Below are positions 1-6,333 of a stretch of DNA of 21,709 bases, in pieces. Numbering within the stretch: the first letter of the stretch is position 1; each line of letters opens with the position of its first letter. This DNA comes from Clostridia bacterium (GTDB taxonomy: Bacteria > Bacillota_A > Clostridia > Christensenellales > Aristaeellaceae), in assembly GCA_025997215.1 (NCBI GenBank), contig BNUH01000045.1:1-21709 (forward strand), written 5' to 3'. The notes under the pieces were generated by a model. The model searched no databases. It worked only from the letters and a program-made list of their open reading frames with translations, and was not told the DNA's origin. Position numbers and translations under genes: made by a program.

Positions 1-169
1 CCCCTGCTGCCAGGGGTTAACCCAGGAAGTTCATCCACCCTGGTAAAGATTTCCATGAATCTTTGACCTTCTTAGCCAGGGTTTATTGAGGAGTATTTTC
101 TGCGCTTTTTCACCGCCTTCACTGCCGCTTTCTCTCGTTTTTTCCTCTTGACATTTCACCGATGGACTT

Positions 170-361
170 TTACATATACAGCCTTAGTCCGCGACAGTAA
201 TCCGGCTCAGTGAAAACGTTTGAGTCGAGCATGATGTATTGTAACATACCCCGCCTATTATTGACAAGAATATTTATGTGCTGAAACTCATTGGATGGCT
301 TGGCAGTCAACAGCGACACCAGCACAATCAGCAGCGACGAGAATATGAATGCGGACAGCAA
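170..361 (-). CDS. Possible small membrane-anchored protein or gene fragment
   Basis: A short reading frame on the minus strand would encode about 63 residues from a TTG codon. It starts with a strongly hydrophobic segment (FIFSSLLIVLVSLLT) followed by a polar tail. The frame stays open upstream to about position 427 and reads like protein there (LEKKVLGAYELL), but that part has no ATG, GTG or TTG. The piece may therefore be the 5'-truncated remnant of a larger membrane protein. I see no clear ribosome binding site before the TTG and recognise no family. The remainder of 1-431 shows no convincing gene. A short basic frame on the minus strand (72 to about 150, lysine and arginine rich) was noted but not called. 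Confidence 0.2.
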   Translation of the reverse strand: MLSAFIFSSLLIVLVSLLTAKPSNEFQHINILVNNRRGMLQYIMLDSNVFTEPDYCRGLRLYM

Positions 362-431
362 CTCATATGCGCCTAGAACCTTCTTTTCAAGGGAACCATC
401 CTTTCGGTTAATTGCCCGATCTAACGTTCAA

Positions 432-461
432 TTGACAACAAACAGGCGCGCATGATAGAAT
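432..461 (+). promoter_or_regulatory. Sigma-A-type promoter for the URO-D family gene
   Basis: TTGACA (432-437) and TAGAAT (456-461) are separated by 18 bases, and a TG one base before the -10 box makes it an extended -10 promoter. Transcription would begin near 468, about 60 bases before the chosen ATG at 531. The leader contains a small AGAATT/AATTCT inverted repeat. Confidence 0.6.
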
Positions 462-530
462 TATTTTTGTTAAAATTCTGAATCAATCGTTATGTTGACA
501 ATAACCGAACACGAAACGGAGAAACGTACT

Positions 531-1550
531 ATGGATGTCGTTAGCGTAAACAAGGTACCGACTTATCATATCAGCGCGCTGGACGGAGCGGTCCTGAACG
601 ACTTCCAGAAAGCCGCCCTGTATCGAAACCCCGAACACCTGCCCGTCGCGGTCAGTCTGCTGCCGGCCGCGTGGCTGCGATACGGCGACGAACTGCGCGA
701 CCTGTGCAGTCAGTATCCCGTGATCTTTCCCACCGTCAATCCCGACGCAGGCAAGCCGGACTGGGAGTACGCGCCGCGCTACCACGCAGGCAAGTATACC
801 GATCCTTGGGGCTGCGTGTGGGAGAATATCCATGACGGTTACGACGCCATGGTGACGGGACATCCGCTGAAGAACCGCGAGGACATCAACGCGCTGAAGC
901 CGCCCACCGAAAACATGGGCTATCCTCACGGGTTCATGTTCCTGCGGCTGACGGACCTGCGCGGCTATGAAGAGATGATGATCGACTTCGCCGAGGAACC
1001 GCCGGAGCTGCAGAAACTCCTTGATATAGTGCTGGCGTACAATCTGACCCAAGCGCAGCCCATACTGGACAAAACCCAACCGCTGGACGTCGTGACCTTC
1101 GGCGACGACCTGGGCACCCAAAAGGCGCTGCCCATCAGCCCCGTTATGTGGCGCAAGTATCTGAAACCATGCTTCAAGGCGATATACGCGCCGTTTCGCG
1201 CGGCGGACCGCATCATATACATGCATACGGACGGATGCATCCACGACATCATCCCCGACCTGATCGAGTGTGGTGTTCAAGTGCTGAACCCGCAAATACG
1301 CGCGAACGGCTTGGATAACCTTGTGCGCACATGCAAGGGCAAGGTTTGCATCAACCTCGACCTCGACCGGCAGATGTTCCCCTTCGCCTCACCCAAGGAG
1401 GTGCACAACCATATCGCGGAATGCGTGCGCGCCATGTACATGCCGGAAGGCGGGCTGATGCTGATAGCGGAGTGCGCCGCCGACGTGCCCCTGGACAACA
1501 TACGCGCAATATGCGATGCGCTCATGGAATTCAGGGAATATAAAGGTTAA
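531..1550 (+). CDS. Uroporphyrinogen decarboxylase (URO-D) superfamily protein, methyltransferase-like
   Basis: The product has 339 residues and the layout of the URO-D superfamily, a TIM barrel that includes HemE and the MtaA/CmuA-type corrinoid methyltransferases. The most telling stretch is MHTDGCIHDIIPDLIECGV near residues 231-249. It matches the family pattern 'H-x-C/D-G ... lip.li..G...lNP', and LNPQ follows. The His-x-Asp-Gly form (His232, Asp234) lacks the Cys of the classical zinc-binding MtaA His-x-Cys site, so it is probably one of the many uncharacterised URO-D paralogues and not a heme-pathway enzyme. No corrinoid protein or methyltransferase partner lies beside it, so its substrate is unknown. 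I chose ATG 531 over ATG 492 because ACGGAG (516-521) sits nine bases before it; 492 has no ribosome binding site. Assignment to the superfamily is secure; the reaction is not. Confidence 0.85.
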   Translation: MDVVSVNKVPTYHISALDGAVLNDFQKAALYRNPEHLPVAVSLLPAAWLRYGDELRDLCSQYPVIFPTVNPDAGKPDWEYAPRYHAGKYTDPWGCVWENIHDGYDAMVTGHPLKNREDINALKPPTENMGYPHGFMFLRLTDLRGYEEMMIDFAEEPPELQKLLDIVLAYNLTQAQPILDKTQPLDVVTFGDDLGTQKALPISPVMWRKYLKPCFKAIYAPFRAADRIIYMHTDGCIHDIIPDLIECGVQVLNPQIRANGLDNLVRTCKGKVCINLDLDRQMFPFASPKEVHNHIAECVRAMYMPEGGLMLIAECAADVPLDNIRAICDALMEFREYKG

Positions 1551-1847
1551 ACGAATACTATGATAATGTTCTATGCTTTACCAATTGTTTGTTCGCACAC
1601 CTCATTTGGTAATTCCTCCCTTCGTTGGTAGGTGCATGTTAACTCTTCCAGCAAATTATAGCAAGAGAATTTTTCTGATATTGCGTTTTTATTTTTCTAT
1701 TCGTTACATATTTCAATATATATTTTCTAAAACTACCTCTTATTCTTTTCTAAGTATTTTCCCTTCCGAATAGCAGCTAAATAATTGGGGTAAGCATCTG
1801 TTTTGATGTATTCGGACACGGCTCTGTGAATGCGCTACCACTACATG
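1551..1847. other. AT-rich intergenic stretch without an intact gene
   Basis: This stretch is markedly richer in A and T than its neighbours, with long T runs around 1660-1760. It holds a TTACCAA/TTGGTAA inverted repeat near 1590-1622 and the short coding-like remnant described separately, but no intact gene or obvious RNA. It separates the plus-strand URO-D gene from the terminator of the minus-strand lipoprotein gene and looks like decayed sequence. Confidence 0.5.
1733..1834 (-). pseudogene. Possible C-terminal remnant of a lost gene
   Basis: One minus-strand frame reads 33 protein-like residues, including YIKTDAYPNYLAAIRKGKY, and ends in a TAG. It is closed upstream by an in-frame TAG and has no start codon or ribosome binding site. 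The composition looks like the helical, lysine-rich end of a real protein and not like random AT-rich translation. A DAYP-x-YL motif occurs near the end of RGS-like helical domains, but the piece is far too short to assign. It is included only as a probable fossil. Confidence 0.22.
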
Positions 1848-1873
1848 AAAAAGCTCACGTTTTGCACGTGAGC
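1848..1873 (-). terminator. Rho-independent terminator of the lipoprotein gene
   Basis: A perfect 8-bp stem, GCTCACGT (1853-1860) with ACGTGAGC (1866-1873), surrounds a 5-base loop. On the minus strand it is followed by a run of five T (complement of 1848-1852). It lies about 25 bases beyond the lipoprotein stop codon. Confidence 0.75.
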
Positions 1874-1896
1874 CAAATGAATGAAACTTAGCAGTC

Positions 1897-2487
1897 TCAG
1901 TTAACAGGCGGTATATACTCAGCCTTAACGATGCCAATCATCCCATGTTCCGATGATTCATCCGTCAACGCAGGCTGGTTAGCGGCAGCTTCATAAGTAT
2001 AATCACCCTCAACTGTGACCGACTGCGCACTATCGCCAATCTCGATCACTCCGGAAAACAATACCTGATTCTTCCAACGCAATGTACCCTCTACGAAAAA
2101 CTTATAAACCCCTTGTGGTACTGTGCTCCCATCGCTATCCTTCAGATCCCAAACACAGCTGAACACACCTGTCTGAGGCGTCGCACTGGTTACTCCGTCC
2201 ACTCCTGACCGCGCAACCCATATCGGTATGGAATCCGGTCTGCTCTTGTATCCGCCGGAAGCCGTAAACTTCGTTGCAAATATCGTCCTGATGAACTGAC
2301 CGTTCGCATTTTCAACCCATACCGCGAACTGGTTTGACGCGCTGCCCGGCTGTCTCATAAAATCAAACGAGATGGTAAGCGACCCTGACGATGCATCCGC
2401 TTGCGGCGTTGGCGATGGCGCGGGCGTACTGCACGCAGTTAATGCTAAAATGGTAACCATGCAAAAGCATACCAACAGTTTTCTCAT
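1897..2487 (-). CDS. Lipoprotein with a DUF2271/FlgD-type Ig-like domain
   Basis: The 196-residue product starts with a textbook lipoprotein signal: two basic residues, a hydrophobic core and the lipobox LTAC with Cys19 as the lipidated residue. A Pro/Ser/Thr-rich linker follows. The rest looks like a compact beta-sandwich. An N-terminal SLTISFDFMRQPG strand, the 'FAVWVENANGQFIRTIF' segment and the later GVYKFFVEG stretch resemble DUF2271 proteins, which have a FlgD Ig-like fold. It should sit on the outer face of the cytoplasmic membrane; no enzymatic motif is visible. GGTGG about seven bases before ATG 2487 supports the start. The ygjP remnant ends 18 bases upstream on the same strand, so the two may once have been co-transcribed. 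Lipoprotein status is secure; the family is a moderate-confidence call. Confidence 0.75.
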   Translation of the reverse strand: MRKLLVCFCMVTILALTACSTPAPSPTPQADASSGSLTISFDFMRQPGSASNQFAVWVENANGQFIRTIFATKFTASGGYKSRPDSIPIWVARSGVDGVTSATPQTGVFSCVWDLKDSDGSTVPQGVYKFFVEGTLRWKNQVLFSGVIEIGDSAQSVTVEGDYTYEAAANQPALTDESSEHGMIGIVKAEYIPPVN

Positions 2488-2505
2488 ATGCGTTCCACCG
2501 CCTTC

Positions 2506-2880
2506 TCAAATATCCCAGTCCTCATACCCAAGCCTGGCTGCTAGCGCCTTAAGCACAGTCTTACGTCTATCATAATCCGGCATGACGTTTTTGACAAGCA
2601 CCCAAAATTTTTCGCCGTGGTTCATTTCCCTCAGATGCGCTAGTTCGTGCACTACCACATAATCTACCACATCTGGCGCTGCCATGCATAGTCGCCACGA
2701 GAAGTTAAGATTTCGTTTTGATGATCAACTACCCCAATGTGTCTTTGCGTCGTTCACCTTCACAGCCGCAGGTGCCTGCCCCATAGCCTTTGAGTAAACG
2801 CCAACCCTGGTTTTGAGATACCTCAACGCATGCGATTTATATAACCTGATAACGTTCAGCTTCAATGTCTCTGCATCATG
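2506..2880 (-). pseudogene. ygjP: YgjP/DUF45-type zinc metallopeptidase, 5'-truncated and interrupted by TGA
   Basis: Translation of the minus strand gives the C-terminal half of a YgjP (DUF45, M48-like) metallopeptidase. It contains the zinc-binding segment HELAHLREMNHGEKFW (HExxH at 2635-2649, third His and FW following) and ends in GYEDWDI. Upstream lies the family hallmark WGS, normally WGSCSSKGNLNFNWRL. Here the Cys codon is TGA (2725-2727), and the frame then continues correctly with SSKRNLNFSWRL. Upstream of WGS the homology runs through LKTRVGVYSKAMG to about 2870-2880 and then stops, because the opposite strand is occupied by the DUF4179-like remnant. The N-terminal part of the enzyme is missing. 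Truncation plus a stop codon make this most likely a pseudogene; a Sec-encoding UGA is an outside alternative. Confidence 0.8.
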
Positions 2881-3435
2881 GCCGATGACGATGTGATCCC
2901 AGAGCTGAAAGCGTCGTCCGAATACGGCGAACTCATAGCGGCTACGGGCAAGGCAACATTGATTGAGAAGCTGAACACGGAGTTTGACCTTAAGAAAACA
3001 GATACCGCTAGTCCAGTCACACTGCCGATAGTAAAAGATAATGGTTATTATAAACTGCGCGTTACACAGGTAGGCATGTATCTCGACAGGTTGACGGTTA
3101 CAGCGGAAGTGGTTTTCCAAACATATGAGGAAGCGCTGAAGTATACGCCTTCTTACAACGAGTCGAAAACGGATCTCAATTGGCAAATCAAGGTAAGTGA
3201 CGCAAATAATAGCGGCAGCTTCGCAAACGCTGCCGAATGGGGCGTGGTAAACAACGTGCCAAAGGAACGGCCCGATGGTACTTGGGTATGGGAATACGTG
3301 TATGGCGCGTCGAATTTTGTCAGACAGCCCAGCGGCATTACCTTAACCCCATACTGGGGCAGTATTGAGGAAGGCAAATCGGTTGCGCATCCCGAAGACG
3401 CCATAACAATTATTCTGGATACTGTTGATCAATAA
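2878..3435 (+). pseudogene. C-terminal remnant of a DUF4179/DUF5643-like extracellular protein
   Basis: The open frame of about 185 residues has no ribosome binding site before its first ATG, and an in-frame stop lies near 2839, so I regard it as 5'-truncated. The visible protein is beta-rich and polar: a YYKLRVTQVGMYLDRLTVTAE segment is followed by a Gly/Asn/Trp-rich part and ends in a GITLTPYWGS stretch. This pattern is typical of the extracellular C-terminal region of DUF4179 proteins, which usually sit beside ECF sigma factors and carry an N-terminal transmembrane anchor. The anchor and N-terminus are absent. The 5' end coincides with the point where the ygjP remnant on the other strand breaks off, which suggests one deletion or recombination joined the two. 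No function is inferred for the remnant. Family assignment is tentative. Confidence 0.45.
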
Positions 3436-3492
3436 TACCTCCCCGCGTCAACCACACAAAAAACAGGCCTAAAGATTGCTTGAATTATGCAC

Positions 3493-3523
3493 TTGACAAA
3501 ACAAGCCTCACATGTGGTACAAT
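3493..3523 (+). promoter_or_regulatory. Probable promoter of the MATE gene
   Basis: TTGACA (3493-3498) and TACAAT (3518-3523) have a 19-base spacer, which is long, but the -10 box is preceded by TGG, making it an extended -10. Transcription would begin near 3530, exactly at the base of the hairpin that follows. Confidence 0.5.
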
Positions 3524-3530
3524 ACTAAGG

Positions 3531-3585
3531 CTGGACAGCGATGCGCGTAGAATTCCATGTGAATTCTACGCGTTTTTATGTCCAG
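3531..3585 (+). promoter_or_regulatory. Two-tier 5' leader hairpin with internal U-run, upstream of the MATE gene
   Basis: An inner perfect 12-bp stem, CGCGTAGAATTC (3544-3555) with GAATTCTACGCG (3561-3572), has a 5-base loop and is followed by TTTTT. An outer perfect 7-bp stem, CTGGACA (3531-3537) with TGTCCAG (3579-3585), encloses it, leaving six unpaired bases on each side. The inner part resembles an intrinsic terminator located before the gene, so it may be an attenuator. Alternatively the whole structure may cap and stabilise the mRNA. I do not recognise a known riboswitch class. Confidence 0.5.
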
Positions 3586-3620
3586 AATAAACTTTGCTAT
3601 CAAAAAGATGAGGTGTTACA

Positions 3621-5033
3621 ATGGAAGTCGCAAACAACAACTACCTGCTCAATGAACCCATCCGTAAACTGTTACCTAAATTCGCGATACCGTGCGTGGT
3701 ATCGCTGATTATTTCTTGTCTGTATAATATTGTTGACCAGATATTTGTCGGCCAGGGCATCGGCTATCTGGGTAACGCAGCGACTGGGATCATATTCCCT
3801 ATCACCGTTATCGGCTGGGGATTGTCACTGCTGTTCGGCGACGGCGGCGCGGCGTTTTTGAGCCTGTCGCAAGGCGCGGGCGACACAAAGCGCACAGGCC
3901 AGTCTGTCGCAAACAGTGTGCTGTTCTCATTCCTGACTGGCGTCGTGTTAATCCTCATCTGTTACTTAATGGGCGACAGACTGTTTTATGCGCTGGGCAC
4001 TACGGACGCTACGATCGAACTCACCCGCGATTATGGCAACATCATATTTATGATGATACCCATTGCGTTAGCCGGACAGACGCTTGTATCGATTATCCGC
4101 GCGGACGGCAGCCCGCGGTTCGCGATGATAACTATGTTAGTCGGATGTATTCTGAATATTATCTTTGACCCGGTTACCATTTTTGTTTGGGGCTGGGGAA
4201 TCAAGGGCGCGGCATATGCCACCATATTCGGGCAATTTGTCAGCTTTGCGCTGGCCGCCATCTATTTGACCAGAAGTAAGACTTTCAAAGTGAAACTTGC
4301 TGATTTCAAACCCGATTTCGATATAATACGCCAGGTCTCGCTGCTGGGCGGATCAAGTTTCCTAACACAAATATCCATCGTGCTTGTCACTGTCGTCAAC
4401 AATAAACTGCTGGTATCATATGGCGCACGCTCAGAGTATGGCGCGGATATCCCGCTGGCTGCGTTCGTGGTCATTATGAAACTATTCCAAATTGTGCTGA
4501 ACATAGCGATCGGCATAGCCGCTGGCGCGCAGCCCATCATCGGCTACAACTTCGGCGCGAAACGCCTGGACCGAGTAAAGCAAGCATTCAAATATGTAAT
4601 GATTTCCGTACTCGCAGTCAGCGTGCTCTCTACAATTCTGGTTGAAGTATTCCCGCGTTGGTTTATCTCCCTGTTTGGCGCGGATGGCGAGTTATACACA
4701 CGATTCGCCGTAAATTGCCTGAGGATATACCTCATGCTGCTGGTCTTCACCTGCATACAGAAAGCGTGCGCCATCTTCCTGCAATCCATCGGCGAAGCGA
4801 AAGCGGCCATCCCGCTGTCGATGATCCGCGATGTCATATTCCTGGTAATATTCTCATTGGTTCTGCCTATTACACTGGGCGTTACTGGCATATTCTGGGC
4901 CGCACCATTGGCGGATGTGCTAGCAATGGCCGTCACAGTGGTAGTTATCGCGCGTACGTGGAAACATTTGGATAGTGTCGCAGCCGGGCAAATTCAGCAG
5001 AATACGCACCCTTCCATCGTAAAATCCCTGTAA
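3621..5033 (+). CDS. MATE family multidrug/cation antiporter (MepA-like)
   Basis: The product has 470 residues, the normal length for the multidrug and toxin extrusion family, and is hydrophobic throughout with about 12 membrane segments in two related halves. The N-terminal LPKFAIPCVVSLIISCLYN-IVDQIFVGQGIG region is characteristic of the MepA branch. The second half contains the matching AGAQPIIGYNFGAKR segment. Such proteins export cationic compounds in exchange for Na+ or H+; the real substrate cannot be read from the sequence. GAGGTG lies before ATG 3621. The gene has its own promoter and leader hairpin and is followed by a separate promoter for the BMP gene, so it is probably monocistronic. 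Confidence 0.9.
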   Translation: MEVANNNYLLNEPIRKLLPKFAIPCVVSLIISCLYNIVDQIFVGQGIGYLGNAATGIIFPITVIGWGLSLLFGDGGAAFLSLSQGAGDTKRTGQSVANSVLFSFLTGVVLILICYLMGDRLFYALGTTDATIELTRDYGNIIFMMIPIALAGQTLVSIIRADGSPRFAMITMLVGCILNIIFDPVTIFVWGWGIKGAAYATIFGQFVSFALAAIYLTRSKTFKVKLADFKPDFDIIRQVSLLGGSSFLTQISIVLVTVVNNKLLVSYGARSEYGADIPLAAFVVIMKLFQIVLNIAIGIAAGAQPIIGYNFGAKRLDRVKQAFKYVMISVLAVSVLSTILVEVFPRWFISLFGADGELYTRFAVNCLRIYLMLLVFTCIQKACAIFLQSIGEAKAAIPLSMIRDVIFLVIFSLVLPITLGVTGIFWAAPLADVLAMAVTVVVIARTWKHLDSVAAGQIQQNTHPSIVKSL

Positions 5034-5040
5034 AATTTAG

Positions 5041-5069
5041 TTGAAATAAATCGAAAGAAGCCGTATAAT
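5041..5069 (+). promoter_or_regulatory. Sigma-A promoter of the BMP transporter operon
   Basis: TTGAAA (5041-5046) and TATAAT (5064-5069) are 17 bases apart, close to the consensus. The start of transcription would be near 5076, leaving about 40 bases of leader. The leader is too short for a purine riboswitch, and none is seen. Confidence 0.75.
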
Positions 5070-5116
5070 AGAATCTGTTCGCGGATTATGTCAGGACTGA
5101 ATGGGAGGAGATCACC

Positions 5117-6211
5117 ATGCACATCCATATGAGGCGCGTCGCGATTCTCGCCGCGCTGCTGCTGGTTCTAGCGTCGGTATCGGCGTACGCGGAATTTGCG
5201 CCCGTGCCCAAGGATCAACTCAAGGTCGGCTTCGTCTACATCGGCGACGTCAGCGATAAGGGCTACACTTACGCGCACCATCAAGGCACACTGGAGATGC
5301 AGGCCGTCCTAGGCCTAACCGATGAGCAGGTGCTCTACAAAACCAATGTATCCGAGGACGCCGCGTGTGAGAACGCCATACTTGAGCTCATCGAGCAGGG
5401 CTGCCAGATCATATTCACCACATCGTATGGGTTTATGGATTACACCGAGGCGTTGGCTGCTGAGTATCCGAACGTCATCTTCAGCCACTGTTCCGGCTAT
5501 AAATCCAACGGCGTGAACTTCAATAATTATTTCGGACGGATCTACCAACCGCGGTACCTTAGCGGCATCGCGGCCGGACTTAAAACACAGTCGAATAAGA
5601 TCGGGTATGTCGCCGCGTTCTCAAATCCTGAGGTAAATGGCGGCGCGGACGCGTTCACGCTAGGCGTGCGCTCGGTCAATCCGGATGCCGAGGTCTACAT
5701 CCAATACACCAATACGTGGTATGATCCAACCGTCGAGCGTCAGGCTGCCGAGGCGCTGCTCGACCTGGGCTGCGACATCATTGCCCAGCATCAGGATACG
5801 ACCATGCCCCAGATTGCGGCCCAGAATCGCGGCGTGTGGGGTGTGGGTTACAACGCCGACATGTCCGACGATGCGCCTGACGCCGAGCTGTGCTCGCCCG
5901 TGTGGTTCTGGGGCGCGTACGTGACCGAGGCCGTGCAGTCCGTGATCGACAGCACCTGGACGCCCGACAACATTTTCTGGGGGATGAAGGAAGGCCTCGT
6001 CGGGCTGTCTACCTTGACCGCCAACAACGACCCGCAGGCCCAGGCGTTGATCGACGAAGCCGCCGCGAAGATCCTGTCGGGTGAATTCGACGTATTCGAC
6101 GGCGAAATCAAGGACAACACCGGCGCAGTGCGTCTCCAGGCTGGACAACGCTTAACCGATGCCGAGATCACCTCGATCGACTGGCTGGTCGAAGGGCTGA
6201 TCGTCAAGTGA
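5117..6211 (+). CDS. BMP family ABC transporter substrate-binding protein
   Basis: The 364-residue protein belongs to the basic membrane protein (Med/PnrA/BmpA) family of nucleoside-binding proteins. The mature part opens with LKVGFVYIGDVSDKGYTYAH, the family's first strand and ligand loop. DLGCDIIAQHQDTTMPQIAA is the matching segment of the second lobe. The signal peptide (residues 1-25) ends in AYA before Glu26 and has no lipobox cysteine, whereas family members in monoderm Firmicutes are usually lipoproteins. GGGAGGAG, seven bases before ATG 5117, fixes the start. The ATPase and two permeases of the importer follow after a terminator, so the binding protein can be made in excess over the membrane parts. 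The substrate is probably purine or other nucleosides, by family precedent. Confidence 0.92.
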   Translation: MHIHMRRVAILAALLLVLASVSAYAEFAPVPKDQLKVGFVYIGDVSDKGYTYAHHQGTLEMQAVLGLTDEQVLYKTNVSEDAACENAILELIEQGCQIIFTTSYGFMDYTEALAAEYPNVIFSHCSGYKSNGVNFNNYFGRIYQPRYLSGIAAGLKTQSNKIGYVAAFSNPEVNGGADAFTLGVRSVNPDAEVYIQYTNTWYDPTVERQAAEALLDLGCDIIAQHQDTTMPQIAAQNRGVWGVGYNADMSDDAPDAELCSPVWFWGAYVTEAVQSVIDSTWTPDNIFWGMKEGLVGLSTLTANNDPQAQALIDEAAAKILSGEFDVFDGEIKDNTGAVRLQAGQRLTDAEITSIDWLVEGLIVK

Positions 6212-6232
6212 GAACCTGGTTGTAATACTTTG

Positions 6233-6268
6233 ACGGATAGGCTCCTCGTTGGGAGTCTATCCGTTTTT
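6233..6268 (+). terminator. Terminator/attenuator after the BMP gene
   Basis: A stem of about 13 bp (ACGGATAGGCTCC with the complementary arm ending CTATCCGT, one G-U pair) closes a 5-base loop and runs into TTTTT (6264-6268). Its place between the binding protein gene and the ATPase gene is typical of operons that make more binding protein than transporter core. Confidence 0.8.
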
Positions 6269-6281
6269 ACGTGGGGGCAAA

Positions 6282-6319
6282 CCCCACCGCCTGCGGGCGG
6301 AGCCCCTTTCAAAAGGGGC
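6282..6319 (+). repeat. Dispersed palindromic repeat: UNCG-capped hairpin plus a second hairpin before the ATPase
   Basis: The 19 bases CCCCACCGCCTGCGGGCGG (6282-6300) recur exactly at 19137-19155. They form a 5-bp stem CCGCC/GGCGG capped by TGCG. Directly after it GCCCCTTT (6302-6309) pairs with AAAGGGGC (6312-6319). The ATPase Shine-Dalgarno AAGGAG begins two bases after this second hairpin. It appears to be a copy of the repeat family that builds the arms at 19137-20263. Confidence 0.7.
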
Positions 6320-6333
6320 CAAGGAGTTAGCTC

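Noticed and set aside
1..170. Lysine/arginine-rich minus-strand frame ending at 72 (about 27 codons)
   Set aside because: It looks like a basic protein tail, but an in-frame TGA precedes it and there is no start or ribosome binding site. It is too short to support as a gene.
483..1295. Long minus-strand frame opposite the URO-D gene
   Set aside because: Composition is rich in Arg, His, Val and Gln, as expected for the antisense of a GC-rich gene. It has no family motif and lies fully across a well-supported gene.
5034..5116. Possible purine riboswitch before the nucleoside importer
   Set aside because: Only about 40 bases lie between the predicted transcription start and the start codon, too short for the aptamer, and no conserved core is present.
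5660..6312. Long minus-strand frames opposite the BMP gene
   Set aside because: They are shadows of the binding-protein gene, with no ribosome binding site and no recognisable domain.
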